A DNA stretch of 64,000 bases from Rhizoctonia solani (Eukaryota; Basidiomycota; Agaricomycetes; Cantharellales; Ceratobasidiaceae), in assembly GCF_016906535.1 (NCBI RefSeq), contig NC_057374.1, forward strand, positions 1,116,001-1,180,000, in the 5' to 3' direction. The notes below the pieces were generated by a model. The model searched no databases. It was not told the origin of the DNA and saw only the letters and a list, made by a program, of their open reading frames with translations. Positions 1 to 12,232 of this stretch are shown piece after piece. Every line of letters begins with the position of its first letter. Position 1 is the first letter of the stretch. The position numbers were made by a program, and so were the translations under genes.

Positions 1-197
1 GCACTGGGACGTTGAGCTGTTTATAATAAATATAGTTCTATAATTCAATCACAGGAAGAAGCATATAGTACAGGGTCACGGGGCGCTGGTTCGAAGTTTG
101 ACGCTCGCCGCCTGGACTACAAGAATGGTTCTATTGGCGCTCCAACTCTTTGTTCACTAAACGCTTTGCCCGCCCGACTCGAGGTTGTCTGACCTTC

Positions 198-2029
198 ATG
201 CACGTACTTCAGTTGCCTGTTGACATCCTTATTGCAATATTTTCTCATCTGACAGCTTCCAGAGACCTGTACTCCTGCAATCAAGTAAGCAGATCCTCTT
301 TTCGTAATCGCTGCTACTGATCCGTACATTCGCTAACCTAGATATGTCGAGCAGTCCACAATTTATTCCGATCTTCTCCCCAGCTTTACCACAAACTTTC
401 GCTAGCGCGAGCCAGTTTGGCGGATACCCTCTATGGTGTGCAGAATAAATCACTTCAAGATCGGACGAGACTCGTACTCGAGTTGGAACAGCGTTGGTGG
501 TCACGAGCCCTTTCATCGCGTCGGCAGCTCAAAATTCCTCTCGATAACCCATGCATCGAATATCAGATTTGCAATGGTGTGATAGTCACTGGAGTACTCT
601 CATCTACAGGCGATTCGCTTCAAGAATTGCAAGTATATCGACTCCCATCGTATCTTACTGGTCTGAAATCTAAACTCTGGAGGCATAAGCTCGAAAAGGA
701 TAGCAGTGTTCGCCAGCTCAAAGTGGATCCCTCGCAAGATCTCTTGGTCCTGACAGGAGTTGGGCCGCCTGACTCTGGGGATTTGGGGTGAGTATGAGAG
801 TGCCCCAACTTAAATTCATACTGATGATTAAGCGAACGCTTAGTACTAAATGTACTGTCAGTTTGCACCTGCGAACGTTATCTACAAACGACAGCCATCC
901 GGCCGCTTCTTTGGCCACACTATCCCTGAAGGGAGTTTTGCCTACGCAACCATTCATGCATCCTTATTCCCAGGGTCGAATAGTCGTACGTATATGCCAA
1001 GACATTCTTGGAGTCCTCACCAACCCAGATTCAACCGACCCTGTGACTGAAAGCTCGGTCCAAAGTCTGGTCATCTGGCAATGGACTAGTGGTCAACAAC
1101 TTCTGACACTGCCGCAGCTGGATAACTTGCTTATCAACGATTTAACGTTTCTTGGACGGCATACCATACTGTTAACTCACTCGACTACACCAAATGGGCC
1201 TGGTATAAGTGTCCTGCACCTCGCCCTCGGACAACCGTACGCGAATAGCCCTGTCACTTCGACTGCGCCCATGAACTCTCTGGAAACTTCGACGTTCTTT
1301 CACTTCCCTTCGCCTCCAATTTGTTCCCACGAATGCATAAGAATGGGGAGCATAAAAATTACAAGTGAACCACCGATTGATATCTCCTGGCCCGCCCTCG
1401 AGGGCAAGAATCATGTTCCGAGGGTATTCACTCCTGATCCTTCGGAGGCTACCAGCATCGTCGCCTTCTCCTTATCCATCTACGTAAGGGCCTTCGGCTC
1501 CACGAGGACCAACACTATTAAGCACACACTTCTTACACGGGCTTCGGTTTTCAGCACATGTACAGCTCCTTACTCGAAGCGTTCCTACACATTCGACGAA
1601 TGGAGCTCTGAAGATACCTACTGGTTCTCGGGAGAACCTGGCTTTATTCATGGCCAACGATATACTCTTACATCCTTCCAGCAGCCTCGGACGAACGTTG
1701 AGATCTACGATTTTAATCACTGCCATGCTGAGATTCCTGATTCTGGTTGGTTCGCGCTGCTCAAGGAAGGAAACTCCAAGTTGGCCCATGGGATTGTACC
1801 CAAGCTTAGCGCTCATAGGACGAGATGCGGCCACAAGCGCTATCTAGACAGCGAGCTGAAATCGACGATGCATTGTAAGCGACAGTGCATGAAAGCTGGG
1901 CTTGCGCGTCTACATGATCGTGTTATAAGCGCACTAGACGGTGAAAGTGTAATCACCATCGAGGTAAGCGCTACTTCATATAAACTTCAGCTCGGGCTAA
2001 CACATCATAGTTTGAAAGAGGCGGTCTAG
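198..2029 (+). CDS. F-box domain protein
   Basis: Three exons are inferred: 198-284, 342-787 and 862-2029, all with GT-AG borders that keep one frame. The N-terminus (MHVLQLPVDILIAIFSHL, then a Cys/Val-rich stretch ending SSPQLYHKLSLARASL) is a typical fungal F-box, which in the family binds Skp1 and recruits substrates to an SCF ubiquitin ligase. The remaining 500 or so residues have no motif I recognise; the spacing of hydrophobic and Trp residues would suit a beta-propeller-like substrate domain, but that is inference. The ATG at 198 is chosen because the F-box starts right after it. The substrate is unknown. F-box families of this kind are large and fast-evolving in Agaricomycetes. Confidence 0.75.
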
Positions 2030-2364
2030 TTCGTGGGTTCGTCGCCTATAATATCTGAAGTGTATGCGCATATGTATCGGTTAGAGTAATATTATTGTAA
2101 GGTTAGAGTAATTTCGGAATAGTGTAATTTTGATCATCTAGGAGTCTAAAAGTTGTACGTATATTTTGTACCATGAGTGCCGCTTGTGTTTGCTGTAGTA
2201 CTTTGAAAAATAGTGTGAACGAACGTGTCCCGTTTCAACCACATGCAGTGATTACGTGATGGTGTGTGTGTCGACCTAGGGAACTGCATGATGATGCCAT
2301 TCCTGACCCCAACCACCACATCTGCTTTCAACCTTTACACTCGTGACACCCCAGGCTTTGTGGG

Positions 2365-3332
2365 ATGCCAGGTCCACGAAATAAGCCCAAGAACAAGAAG
2401 AAAAAGGGAAATAAAGGGAAACCCGCCCCTTCGCAGCCTACAACTAACACGGAGCCTTCGCCACCTCCCCAGTCGCAAAGTGACCATGCACGTGAGGAGA
2501 TACCCTCGTTTATCGTAGACCCTGGGACTGGCCCTCGCGTACGCGACCTGTACGCGTTCTTGACATCTCCGTTTGCTGCCCCTCCAACCTTGGATGATCC
2601 TGTTTGCGATTGGTTCTTTGATTCTACTACATATGCGATCATTGAGCAACTTTTACCACAAGAGCTTTCTTTAGTAAGTTGCAGGACATGAAGTGCTTGA
2701 TTCACATAGCTCCAACTTTGATACCAGATTCTGCACTACAACCGGACGCGCCTTGTAGACAAGATTTGTCCCGCTTGTCGGCGCTTCTATAGACTCGGCG
2801 ATCTTCTTCCTTTCCTCGCACCAGAACCAGGTTCCATAGATGAGCTCGATAGAGAGCAGGAGGACTCACGGGCGTTGCACGAGCAACAGATCAGTGGGCT
2901 GTGTAAGTTTTGACTCGGATTGCCCTTAAACTTACCCCGCACTGACGTCTATTTGTAGGCTCTTTTGTTTGCTTTAGCCTTGCTTGTTTCAATTACCCAG
3001 GCGCGCGCGGTGCGTGGGGTCGTACTGCAGAGCTGCTCGACCCATGGACGACCGAGTTGCTAAACGGACCAGGCGCTGGTATTCCCGACCATGGAATGAG
3101 CGATTTGGTCAAGATGACACGTAACCACGACCTTGGAATTGGATACATGATCTCTAAGCCATGGCCTGGAGCTCCTGTGTTGTACGAGTTCGATGAGGAT
3201 GTTGCGGGAGGGGACCCGGCGATGGAAGACGACGAGGATGAACTGTGGGCCGAAGAATCACCTTACTCTTCCGATAGCGAACCACGCGGGCGCGAGCGGT
3301 CCGTTAAACCTCTGGGTGCCAGCCGAAGATAA
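2365..3332 (+). CDS. hypothetical basic/acidic protein
   Basis: Three exons, 2365-2673, 2728-2902 and 2959-3332, join in frame to a protein of 285 residues. It opens with a very basic tract (PGPRNKPKNKKKKGNKGKP) followed by a Pro/Ser/Gln-rich linker. The middle holds a CPACRRFYRLGD motif that resembles half of a zinc-binding knuckle, and the end is acidic (EDDEDELWAEESPYSSDSE). The basic head and acidic tail suggest a nuclear or nucleolar protein, but I do not recognise the family. The start is the first ATG before the Lys-rich tract. Its stop is 183 bp from the stop of the convergent UreG gene. Confidence 0.65.
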
Positions 3333-3514
3333 AATGTTGCAATCCCCCGCACCTGAACATGTATTCTCTCGATCCCCTATTTATTTTTTCTGGTAAGTTC
3401 TTCCGATTTCTATCCCTTGCACATGGGCCGACTGATAGATATTTATAGGACATCGTATTTGCTTTTAGCTGTATCACACCGACGCTCTTACTCTCCATTC
3501 CGTTATGTTGTATA

Positions 3515-4788
3515 TCAGGCAGCTTTCTCTTTTCCCTTTCCTGCCCCACTCGCTCTCCAGGCTCCTAAGATGTGCTCTATCACGTCGTCCACTCCTTTCC
3601 CATGTTTCACTGCTGCAAAGACTGTTGGACCACCGTCGCGTATGGCTGCAGCGTCGCGATCCATTACCTCAAGTGAGGCGCCAACGTACGGGGCCAGGTC
3701 GATCTTGTTGATTACAAGCAAATCAGACTGGGGATTTGGAATGAATGATAAGCATACCAAGCGGGGCTCGATACAGTGTTCTTACCTGGGAAATGCCCGG
3801 ACCGCCTTTTCTGGGAATCTTGTCGCCGCCCGAAACGTCAATCTGAAGCGTCACTTGTGTAAGATGATGCGCAACCATTGGGTTTAAGCATACATACAAC
3901 GTAAATGATGTAGTCAGCTAGTTCTCGTGAGTAGTTTGCTGCTAGATTGTCTCCACCACTTTCTACGAACAAGAGCTCGCATCCGAATTGTGCCTATTCA
4001 ATGTGAGCACAGGCCATAAATTTTAATATAAAGCATTACTTGAAGTTCCTCCAAAGCACCCAAATTCGCTGAGACGTCCTCTCGGATGGCAGCATGGGGA
4101 CACCCTCCCGTCTCGATAGCGCGGATACGTTCGGCAGGCAAAGCACCGTTGCGAATCAGAAACTCTTGGTCTTCGCGAGTAAAGATGTCATTTGTTGTGA
4201 CGGCTGCACGTAGAGGAACGAGTGCAATGTTAGCATCCCAGAATGGAAATAAAAGTACAAGCTTTGAGCCACGCACCAATGTTGTACTTGTCTCTTAACT
4301 TTTGACATAATGCCAGGGTAAGCGCGGTTTTGCCTGATCCTACGGGACTGATCAAGAATTGTGAATATCGGAATCGAGCGCATTGAATTGTTGTTACATC
4401 TTACCCGCCAATCCCAATCGTGAACCCTCGCTCCTTCCAATCACGGCCGGAATAATCTGGCATGTCCCGCTCCGCAAACTTTCCTAGAATGGGTTGATTG
4501 CCACTATGAGCAAAAGGTGGGGATGCCCAGGGGCGGCGATCCAGGGCTCACCAGCGTGTTCAAGGTGCTCATGTGTGTGGCCATGCTCCATAGGGGTCCA
4601 GGCTCCACTGCCATGGGAGTGTAGGCCGTCATGAGAGTGGGTATGATGGCCATCGCCGTGCTGAGATCTCTCTCTTTAGCGAATAGCTCCTAGGATCGGT
4701 TTGGATAACGCACCGAATGGGTGTGGCTCTGAGGTAAATGGGAAAGTGCGGACGAGAGCTCAAACTTGCATACACCGCTATCGGTCAT
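3515..4788 (-). CDS. ureG: urease accessory GTPase UreG
   Basis: Eight exons (4788-4714, 4660-4552, 4483-4405, 4347-4277, 4203-4040, 3993-3898, 3842-3786, 3727-3515) give an intact 287-residue protein. UreG is the SIMIBI-class GTPase that, with UreD/F, delivers nickel into apo-urease in the cytosol. The P-loop GGPVGSGKT lies near residues 86-94, the Ni-binding CPH motif at about 146-148, ESGGDNL follows, and the NKID guanine-specificity motif is near 224-227. Residues 17-60 form a His-rich tract ([14 protein letters not shown] and more) like those in many eukaryotic UreG proteins, probably a metal store. The first ATG is 25 codons before that tract. It is divergent from the G-patch gene. A nickel permease gene sits 12 kb away at 16830-18778. 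Confidence 0.95.
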
Positions 4789-5240
4789 GTTTTGGGAGAG
4801 AGGGGGGAGGGGGAGTATGGTGTGGGGTATACACTATACAGTAGCTATGTTATGGGGAGCTGGAGCGCCGCAATTGCACACCGGGCTTATATGGATGACG
4901 AGTAAATGCACATGCCGATCTGGGCCGAAATCAATGATTCAGCCAATGCGGGCTTCCGCATACGGCGAACCCCACCATAAGTTGGTCGACCAGATTAGAT
5001 GACCAAAATAAAAGTCCTTCCTCCTATCTTTTCTTTCCTTTCATGTGGAAATTCAAGCTTCTTGACTCGGGGTCGAGTCTGGGGATCGTCCCCCTGAGCT
5101 TCCTCTTGGGTTTGGTTGGGTTCTGACCAATGGTCCCACGTAAGCTGATTATGTCGTCACCGGTCCGGTCCCGGCACCCTCGCTCTCCGTTTCCGCCACC
5201 ACCCCAGCTATTGTTATATATTGTCTCTTTACCTCGGCAC
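4789..5240. promoter_or_regulatory. shared divergent promoter, UreG / G-patch gene
   Basis: This 452-bp interval separates the start codons of two divergently transcribed genes, so it must hold both promoters. A CT-rich stretch at about 5160-5235 lies directly before the G-patch start. No clear TATA box stands at a sensible distance from either ATG. The assignment rests on position only. Confidence 0.45.
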
Positions 5241-6182
5241 ATGGCTACACAGGCCTTTACGATTATATCGCACTACGATAAGACTGGCGATGAAATCCCT
5301 GGTACTGTTGAAAAAGAGGCCGTTTTATCTTCCGATATTGATGCACTCTGGGAGTCCGAGGCTGGTCCTTCTAATATATCACTGAAGCGACGAATACCCC
5401 CGCGCTTCGTTCCTGCTTCTAATCTAAACACTTCAACGTACTCGGAGAAAGCACCAGAACACGCAGCAAAGACAGAGACCAATGAGATTGCATCGTGGTA
5501 CGCTGGACTATCGCGAAGCCAAACACCCGCCAAACAGCCCGAGCCTTCTTCCCGAGCCGAGCCTCCGGCCGTCGAGAGCGCAGCCAAAAGCAAATTGCCC
5601 AAGCCGAACAAAAATGACTGGTTTATACATCGGGCGCTGTCGAATGTCCCAAAGGATGCTGGACCGGTGCAAAAGAGTAGCCTTGCTGACATGCTTCAGC
5701 AGGCCCCACCTTGTCTCGAAAACCCTGTACAACCGCCTGTTTTTCTCCACCTTGGTCCCAACAATCGAGGTTGGGGGATCCTTCAGCGCCATGGCTGGGA
5801 AGAAGGCCGGCCGCTTGGTTTGGGGAGCGCACCGGTCACACCCAGTGCAAGTATACCATCGACGCCCTCGCACGAACCTTCCACCCCATCAAGCCAAACT
5901 GACGACCAAGAGCAGTCAGTCGAGCACGGTGACCCCACTCAGACGCCCTCTCGAACGGCTCTCATAACTCCACTTCGCACAACGCTCAAGGTCGATAAGC
6001 GTGGGATCGGGCCGCGTTCAAAGTCGATGCCTAAACCGGCTGTCACGCATTCCTTGTCGGACATTAGGATGGCTGCAGAGCGGGCTAGACGAGAACGGGA
6101 TGGTCGTGGAAAACGTGGGTTCGCAAGGACGGCCCGTAGGGAGGCCGAGGAACGATCTCAACTGTTCCAGGAGCTGAAGTAG
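5241..6182 (+). CDS. G-patch domain protein
   Basis: A single exon encodes 313 residues from the ATG at 5241 (MATQAFTIISHYDK). An in-frame ATG at 5130 would add 37 residues of Pro/Arg-rich sequence inside the CT-rich promoter, so I prefer the later start. Around residue 190 the sequence NNRGWGILQRHGWEEGRPLG matches the G-patch consensus: conserved Gly residues and an aromatic-rich helix. G-patch proteins recruit and activate DEAH helicases in splicing or ribosome assembly. The rest is disordered, with Ser/Thr/Pro-rich linkers and a basic, Arg/Glu-rich C-terminal helix (MAAERARRERDGRGKRGFA). Which helicase it serves cannot be told from the sequence. Confidence 0.78.
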   Translation: MATQAFTIISHYDKTGDEIPGTVEKEAVLSSDIDALWESEAGPSNISLKRRIPPRFVPASNLNTSTYSEKAPEHAAKTETNEIASWYAGLSRSQTPAKQPEPSSRAEPPAVESAAKSKLPKPNKNDWFIHRALSNVPKDAGPVQKSSLADMLQQAPPCLENPVQPPVFLHLGPNNRGWGILQRHGWEEGRPLGLGSAPVTPSASIPSTPSHEPSTPSSQTDDQEQSVEHGDPTQTPSRTALITPLRTTLKVDKRGIGPRSKSMPKPAVTHSLSDIRMAAERARRERDGRGKRGFARTARREAEERSQLFQELK

Positions 6183-6267
6183 ACTTTGCTAAGTATTTTG
6201 TCAATCTACTGTATCTTATATATCGATAGTGATCATAGTAATGCTATAATACATATGAAGCGATTAA

Positions 6268-8048
6268 TTAGACTTGTATTGATGGCTTGTTTACGGGTTC
6301 AACAACGAGTGCGATATTCCTTGCGCTACCACTACTCAATTGGTCGAACACATTCAGCGCTCGGACAGTGAAACCGACCGATTCGTCGACCGCACCCAAT
6401 TTCTCAGCCAGGAAAACGGTCCGGTCCACAATGATTAGGCTTTCTATTACAGGTCCCACGAGAGCGCGCAGAATGTGCAGTACCTCGAGTTGGAACGATA
6501 AAGTATCTGTTTCGGAAGAGAACGTCGGACTCCCTTCATCCACTGCATATCCAGCGGAATTCGCAGCCGTTAGTCCCATTTTCTCGCACGCCGTCCGCAC
6601 GAAAATCTCCCAACTTGCATAAGCACGGTCCGGCAGACGACCAAGCCTATTGGAAGGTATATTACTTTCGGTAGAGGGTTCCCTAGAGCTATTATGAATT
6701 GATCGCGCGAGCATAGCTCTCCACACAATCTTCCGTCTCGCGAGGCTGGCACGTTCCGCTTCGCTCTGAGATCGAGACCACTGGGCAGGGCATTGCGCGG
6801 CCAACTGAAGATGGTTTTGGGTTAGATGGTGCACCGCACCCTGCGGGTACGTCCGAGCCGTTGTTTCAGAGAGCGGAAAATCTGCTAGCAAATTCATCAA
6901 GTCTGGGTAAATCATATGTGGTCGGCCGAAGCTCTTGTTTTTGTCGGTGACTTACCCGGGTCGTGCATCAAGTTGTAGCAGCATCCGACGAGCGCGAGAG
7001 CTACGGGCGTCCACCTCTTCTTGTTGTCGTTGCTCCCCACTTCCTGCCGATGGTCGAATCGGGTGCACAAGTCCACGAAACAGCGTAATACAGCCGGGGT
7101 AAGGCTTCCGCATGCGTGTAAACCGGTAATGAACACTGGGCACGGCGTCGTCCCCTGCAGATCGAGATCTAGACACTCGATCCACTCGTCTATGGCGCGC
7201 AGCAAGGACTCTGATGTGATAAACAGGGTTCGGTGGGTGACAGGTGGAGGAGCCAAAGATTCGGGGTTGGCATCGCCAGGAGATAGAGCGTCTTTGCGGT
7301 TCCGTGCCCGTTGACGTTCCGCGTGCGAAAGACCTTTACCGCGGAGTGCGGCGCCCTCCGTTTGTCCTTGGTCCCCATCCAGGGCTAGAACGCGAGTACC
7401 TGTATGCGCCGCTAGTTTGTGAGAGAGGTAGCCTTGCCCCGCTCCCACGTCTACGATCAGCCTGTTGGGGCCTCGAACGGATGTATTGTATATTACGTCG
7501 ATCAGGCTGCTGAGTCGCTGGACTTCGTGGGCCTTTTTGGGAGACATCCCACTACTACTACTATTATGGTGGGCATTCGATCCGGGAAGGATATCGTCGA
7601 TATTTTCCAGGGTGCGGGGTAATCGTAGCTGAGAGATCCGGACGACCAAATGTTCAAGTGTGGGGTGCAACTCTTGGTCTTGGAAGGGGTGGCTACGTCG
7701 ATGAGTTCAAGACCGGGGGACTGGAGCGTGTATGCAAAACTTGCCTTGTTGTGTGATCGTCTGGTCAGTAGCACTACTTATCAGTGAATTAATCAATGCT
7801 GCACGCCTGCTTGGATCAACTTGTCCAATCCATTCCCACCACCCATCGTCAGAACCGTTGGACAAGGCTGGGCTGCCCTTTGCAGCGACTTCATTAGGAT
7901 GAGCCGACACAAGTGATTCGACCAAGGGCGAAGTAAGAAACTCTTTTAACTCGGAGATGTATTCCGTTATTGCCATAGTGTTGAAGCCACTGGGTAATCT
8001 GATAGTGAAGGGTGGAGGATCTCTGAGAGTATCCTTTGGATGATTCAT
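6268..8048 (-). CDS. METTL25/RRNAD1-like methyltransferase
   Basis: Three exons (8048-7745, 7678-6956, 6902-6268) give 553 residues, in the range of this family. The SAM-binding motif reads LIVDVGAGQGYLSHKL, followed by the acidic LALDGDQ strand. The family hallmarks HACGSLTP and GCCYNLMHDP come next, and the C-terminus ends RNIALVVEP. The family is related to rRNA adenine dimethylases; its substrate in fungi is not settled, so activity is inferred from the fold. Exon 1 ends AAG|GCAAGT, a GC-AG donor (intron 7679-7744), and using it restores the frame exactly. The start at 8048 keeps the LPSGF motif typical of family N-termini; the ATG at 7976 is an alternative. The stop is 86 bp from the convergent G-patch gene. 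Confidence 0.85.
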
Positions 8049-8180
8049 TTGTTGATTCGCTCAGAGATGCTGGTTGTCGGGACAAGACTTTTTCGTCATT
8101 TAAATTAATCAAATAGCTTAAACATGGAACTATATATTAGCACAAAATGTAACCGCAAACGGATATATATGGAGATTCAG

Positions 8181-9360
8181 CTAAGGACGCATAGCCAAGG
8201 GCCACTTGTGTATGTCCTTTCCTATCTTTACCTCCACATTCTGCACGTCAAACTTTCCTAGACTTAACAGTTGATTTGAGAACTTGGCCTGGAGATTTTC
8301 AACCAACGAGGCATCAATGGAAACAGCACCCGTACTAGACTCTGGTCTGTTTTCGTATACGTTGGTCTCTTTCTCGGTCAAACTGACTGAATCATTTTGA
8401 TTGCGTTCTACCGATACGTTATTCGAGGATTCGTGGGTCAACATCCATGCGATGGAAATATGAAAGCGGGGCTGTGGATAGTAAGGCAGTTGCCTGAGCA
8501 AAGCCAAGTGGGCTGATAAAGATTGCGATAATGCCTGAAACTAAACGAGGTGGTAAGTAGGAAAAGTTGCAAGTACGTTAGCCTTACTAACCTCCTTATG
8601 ACCTGCCCCTACCTCGACGCAAAGGAATGCTCGAGAATGATCGTCATTAGTTAATGTGGTGACCTGAGCAAAAGATGCAACAAATCTATCAAAAATCAAT
8701 TTCCATCACTCTGCTACAGTTATAATTAAATTACTCACTGAGTGCGCTCCAGAGCCGCTTTCCTAACCTCTTTCCTAAAGTCATCACGTTGGTGTGCTCG
8801 TAGAGGAACCGGACGGGACAGACTAAGATGCGAACGAAATATGGAAAAAGTGGGGCCAGTATTCTGCTCACTGGTTGTTCCTGGTATAGGTTCTAAAAGC
8901 GAGTGCCAAGCGGTCGAATCTGACTGCGCGGATTTCACAATGCTCCTCAATAATGCAAGAAGCTCCCCTCCAAGTTTTATTGGAACATAAACATGGGCAA
9001 TAAATTGCCCTTCTACGTACGGAATAGTTCTTTTTCGGCCCTGGTGTTTGGATGGGTCGTCAATGGGTGCTAGGCATCCGATTTATTATTACTTCAATGC
9101 TTTTACCTGGAATGAACATACCAGGGGCAAACAAAGAAGAGTCTAATGCTGGCAGAGCTCTAGGATGGGGTTGTTTAGGCGTGTCAAATCTAAAGGCGCG
9201 TTACTTACTTGAGTTTCTTGGGGGGAGTAGTCGGTTGATGTGCTGAATCATTCTTGCGCTTCATTAAACGCGAGTCCGGTATACACGTATCAACAGGTCC
9301 CTTTTCGTTATTACTATCATCCTCGGAATCATCACCGTAGTCGACCAGAGCACGGAGCAT
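8181..9360 (-). CDS. USB1: U6 snRNA phosphodiesterase Usb1
   Basis: Five exons (9360-9209, 9159-9122, 9069-8739, 8685-8592, 8540-8181) join in frame to 324 residues. Usb1/Mpn1 is a 2H-phosphodiesterase that trims the oligo-U tail of U6 snRNA in the nucleus and protects it from decay. Both catalytic HxS motifs are visible: SHLSLSRPVPLRAHQ near residues 150-165 and RFHISIAW near 225. The N-terminus is acidic and Ser-rich (DYGDDSEDDSNN) and then basic, likely a flexible nuclear-targeting tail. The second exon is only 38 bp. The start is the first ATG in the open frame. A U6 gene, the expected substrate, is in the same window at about 56080. Confidence 0.9.
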
Positions 9361-9568
9361 GACACAGCGTGTTGATGGTGGTGAACTTTAGCATTACCAG
9401 TGTTTTTCCACTCTCAAAACGGGCAAGCTGAATAAGCAAGGGTATTAAACGAGATGAGGCCGAACGAAAATGTCATGTATGCGTACATCTTAAACTACAG
9501 CCAAATGAACAAAAACGAACAAAAAAAAAAAAAGAAACAGTCCGGCGCACTCGAGTTCCGCAATCAAA

Positions 9569-11903
9569 TCAAAACTCTCTGTGGACAACCGGCACATACA
9601 TTTTTAGCCATTCGACTGTATCAGGCGAAATCTGAAGGCAACGGGATATATGCAATTCTTGAATAGGTGCAGCTGAATTCCGGAGTTCGCTCTGCCTCAT
9701 GGACTTTTGGCTTTCCAATAACCTTGAGCTAACTAGAATTCTCACGGCCTGGGAGTCGACAGATGTACACCCATCGATTGAAAGGAATCGAAGGTTTGGA
9801 CAAAGCCAAGGTTGAGCATTGGAGAGCTCCTATATTGCGGGTGAGTTTCTAAACATCAATTGGGCGGGACGCTCTCACGTTCAATAAAAATGGCGACACG
9901 TCCTCGCAATCCACCAGTTCGAGAGATATGAGACCAGGAACTCTCTGCAACAGCTGGACTAGCTGCTCCTCCACGATCAATGACGAATTAATGACGAGGG
10001 TCTAACCAATATCACCTAAGTGAGCTGTCCTACCAATAGCAATAGATTTACACACCTTTAGAGGCAAACCTCCATCCTTTTGTTCGCAGAGCATGCCCAC
10101 AGGAACTGAGGCATCGTCTAGGTAGGATATTTCAAGGTGTTCCAACGAAGGTAAAGCAAGTCGACTAAAAAGCACTGATAATCTTGAACAACCCGAGAAA
10201 TAAAAGACAGCTCGCTTTAGACGAGGAAGATTAATTTGTGGCGCATAGCGCAGCTCGTCAAGGAGAAGCTGCTCTTCTTCATTGTCGTAATCCGACATGT
10301 TACGAAGGGTTAGTTCCGTTAAAGTTGAAGAACAGGCGTCAATGAGACAGAGAAGCTGTAGAGATGAAGGTGCAGAGCTGGCCCAATAATCGCTGAGATA
10401 TATTGTTGTCAAGTTTCTGAAATAGAGAGCCGCATTATCCCACCCAAACGCAACAGATGACAGAGAGAGTGCTGTTAGCGAGGTGGTCTCTTCGAGCATC
10501 CATGGTAGCTCCCGGATGTTTCTCGCCACCTTTGGTGTACTAACATGTAGCGAGAACTCTTGTAAGCGTGGTACTGATCCGGAAAACGATCTCAAGACGG
10601 TTCGCGCGTGTGCGTACCCGGGAACCTGCACACGTAGGGATCGCCATCTTTGCATATGAGGCCGGAGTAAGTCGAAAGCATCCATCAAAATGCCCATGAC
10701 ACTCCCTGGACTGGTTATCCGATCCGTAAATACTACTTGGATATCCAGAGGTGCGCAGCGGGATCGCCTGAGACGTATTTCTGTACTTTCAAGGGGATTA
10801 TGCATATCGACAATAATGGACGACCACAAGCACTATCCAAGAAAGCACTCGTTGGTCTTATAAATAGAAGATTGAGCGAAAGCACTTACCGGAGTCGATT
10901 CAGCGATTTCTCTCCACAGCTTACAAACCCTTCGCACGGCGTCCATAAATATCCCATGTGTGCCAGATCCAAGTACAGGCCTTCCACCTATATTGATACC
11001 ACACTCAAAGATACGCGCGATCAACTCTGGAGGAAGTCGTGAAATAGGGGATAGTCGACTGGCTGCACGTGCCAATCGGTTCTGAACCAGCATCCTTTCC
11101 TCGAGTAATTCACATAGACGCTGGTCCAACGAGTCCAAAGTTTGCCGCAGAGAAGGTGTTTCTTCCTGTTCTGTTTTGAGCTCGGAATCTGATCTTACTA
11201 CAGTATGGAAAGTCGGCAATGGGCGAGGTGTGGATGTGCCCGAGCCTGCGGGCGGGGGGTAGAGCTGGCTATTGGGCATGGGTGACCAAGCACGCGGAGG
11301 AATAAGTCTGAGCTGGCTAGAAGACAAGGCGGGCGAAAGAGGAATTAGGGTATCGAGCAAACCGAGCACCGGTGAGTCCAGTCCCCGAACCCTTTCACGG
11401 GGTGGGAACATTGGCGTCGTAGGTCCAACGGGGACGGGCGCTCTGGTACCCATTTCCGATACTGGGGGTGAAGGAGCGTCAGTGACTATGCTAGGACGCT
11501 CTTTGCTGGAGGGGAGCGAGGGCTTCCGTGAGATGGGAAAAGGCGTTGGGCTAGATTCAGACACGCGACTCGCGTGAGATAATATCGTATTTCGCAAAGT
11601 CGAATCAACGTGTTGAAATGTCCATTGCGGGCCTGTCCCCGATGGTATATCACCGGGGGGTGTAATCGACGGGGTTTGGCGACATGATGAATCGGCGATT
11701 GGCTTCAGGGACCATTGGGAGGAACCGACGGCGAATTCGACTAAAGGGTTGTCAATTAGCTGATAAAAACGGATGGTGAAAGAGACGCACTGGGACTGGC
11801 ACATGAGGTGGGAGAGGAGAGTGCCCACTGTATACCCTCGGCCTCTTCCCGTAAATAGTCCATAATAATAATAAAGTAAAATATTGATAGCAAGGGCGAG
11901 CAA
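9569..11903 (-). CDS. F-box protein with LRR-like region
   Basis: Four exons (11903-10890, 10832-10056, 10001-9879, 9829-9569) keep one frame. After a long disordered Ser/Pro-rich N-terminus there is a heptad-like helix (LRQTLDSLDQRLCELLEERM) and then the F-box (ISRLPPELIARIFECG ... RRVCKLWREIAEST). This layout is the standard 'coiled coil plus F-box' of Agaricomycete F-box families. The C-terminal half shows leucine-rich repeats (LTALSLSSV, LPSLEHLEISYLDD, LISLELVDC), probably the substrate-binding face. The first ATG at 11903 would add a hydrophobic Tyr-rich stretch of doubtful reality; an ATG at 11804 is also possible. The core and the stop are firm, the 5' end is not. Confidence 0.75.
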
Positions 11904-12232
11904 GGTGTGGTATTAAGTCAATACTTTCTACCGTACCTTGAAATATAGACTGGACGTCGCCCATGCGGCGGCTTGCAGGATGCCTCGAGGACGCACAGGT
12001 TGGAAGAGGCCCCCTGCGTCTAGAGTTCTATGGCCTCGTTTCACATGCTTAGAAGAGGCTTGCGTGCGCCCAAAGGGGACCTCAGACTATTTTAGGGAAT
12101 CTGTGCATACCTTTAATTGGTGCCTCCTGTCAGACCATACTAGTAGCGGTTCAGCCATGCCATCAGCCATGTTTTCAGTGAATATGAGTAGTGATAATAT
12201 CCCTTATTTTACATGCGTAAATCTTGGACAGT

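Noticed and set aside
1..197. Possible tRNA or gene tail at the left edge (GGTTCGAA at about 89-96)
   Set aside because: The T-loop-like word is not backed by an acceptor stem or anticodon arm; no frame reaches the edge convincingly.
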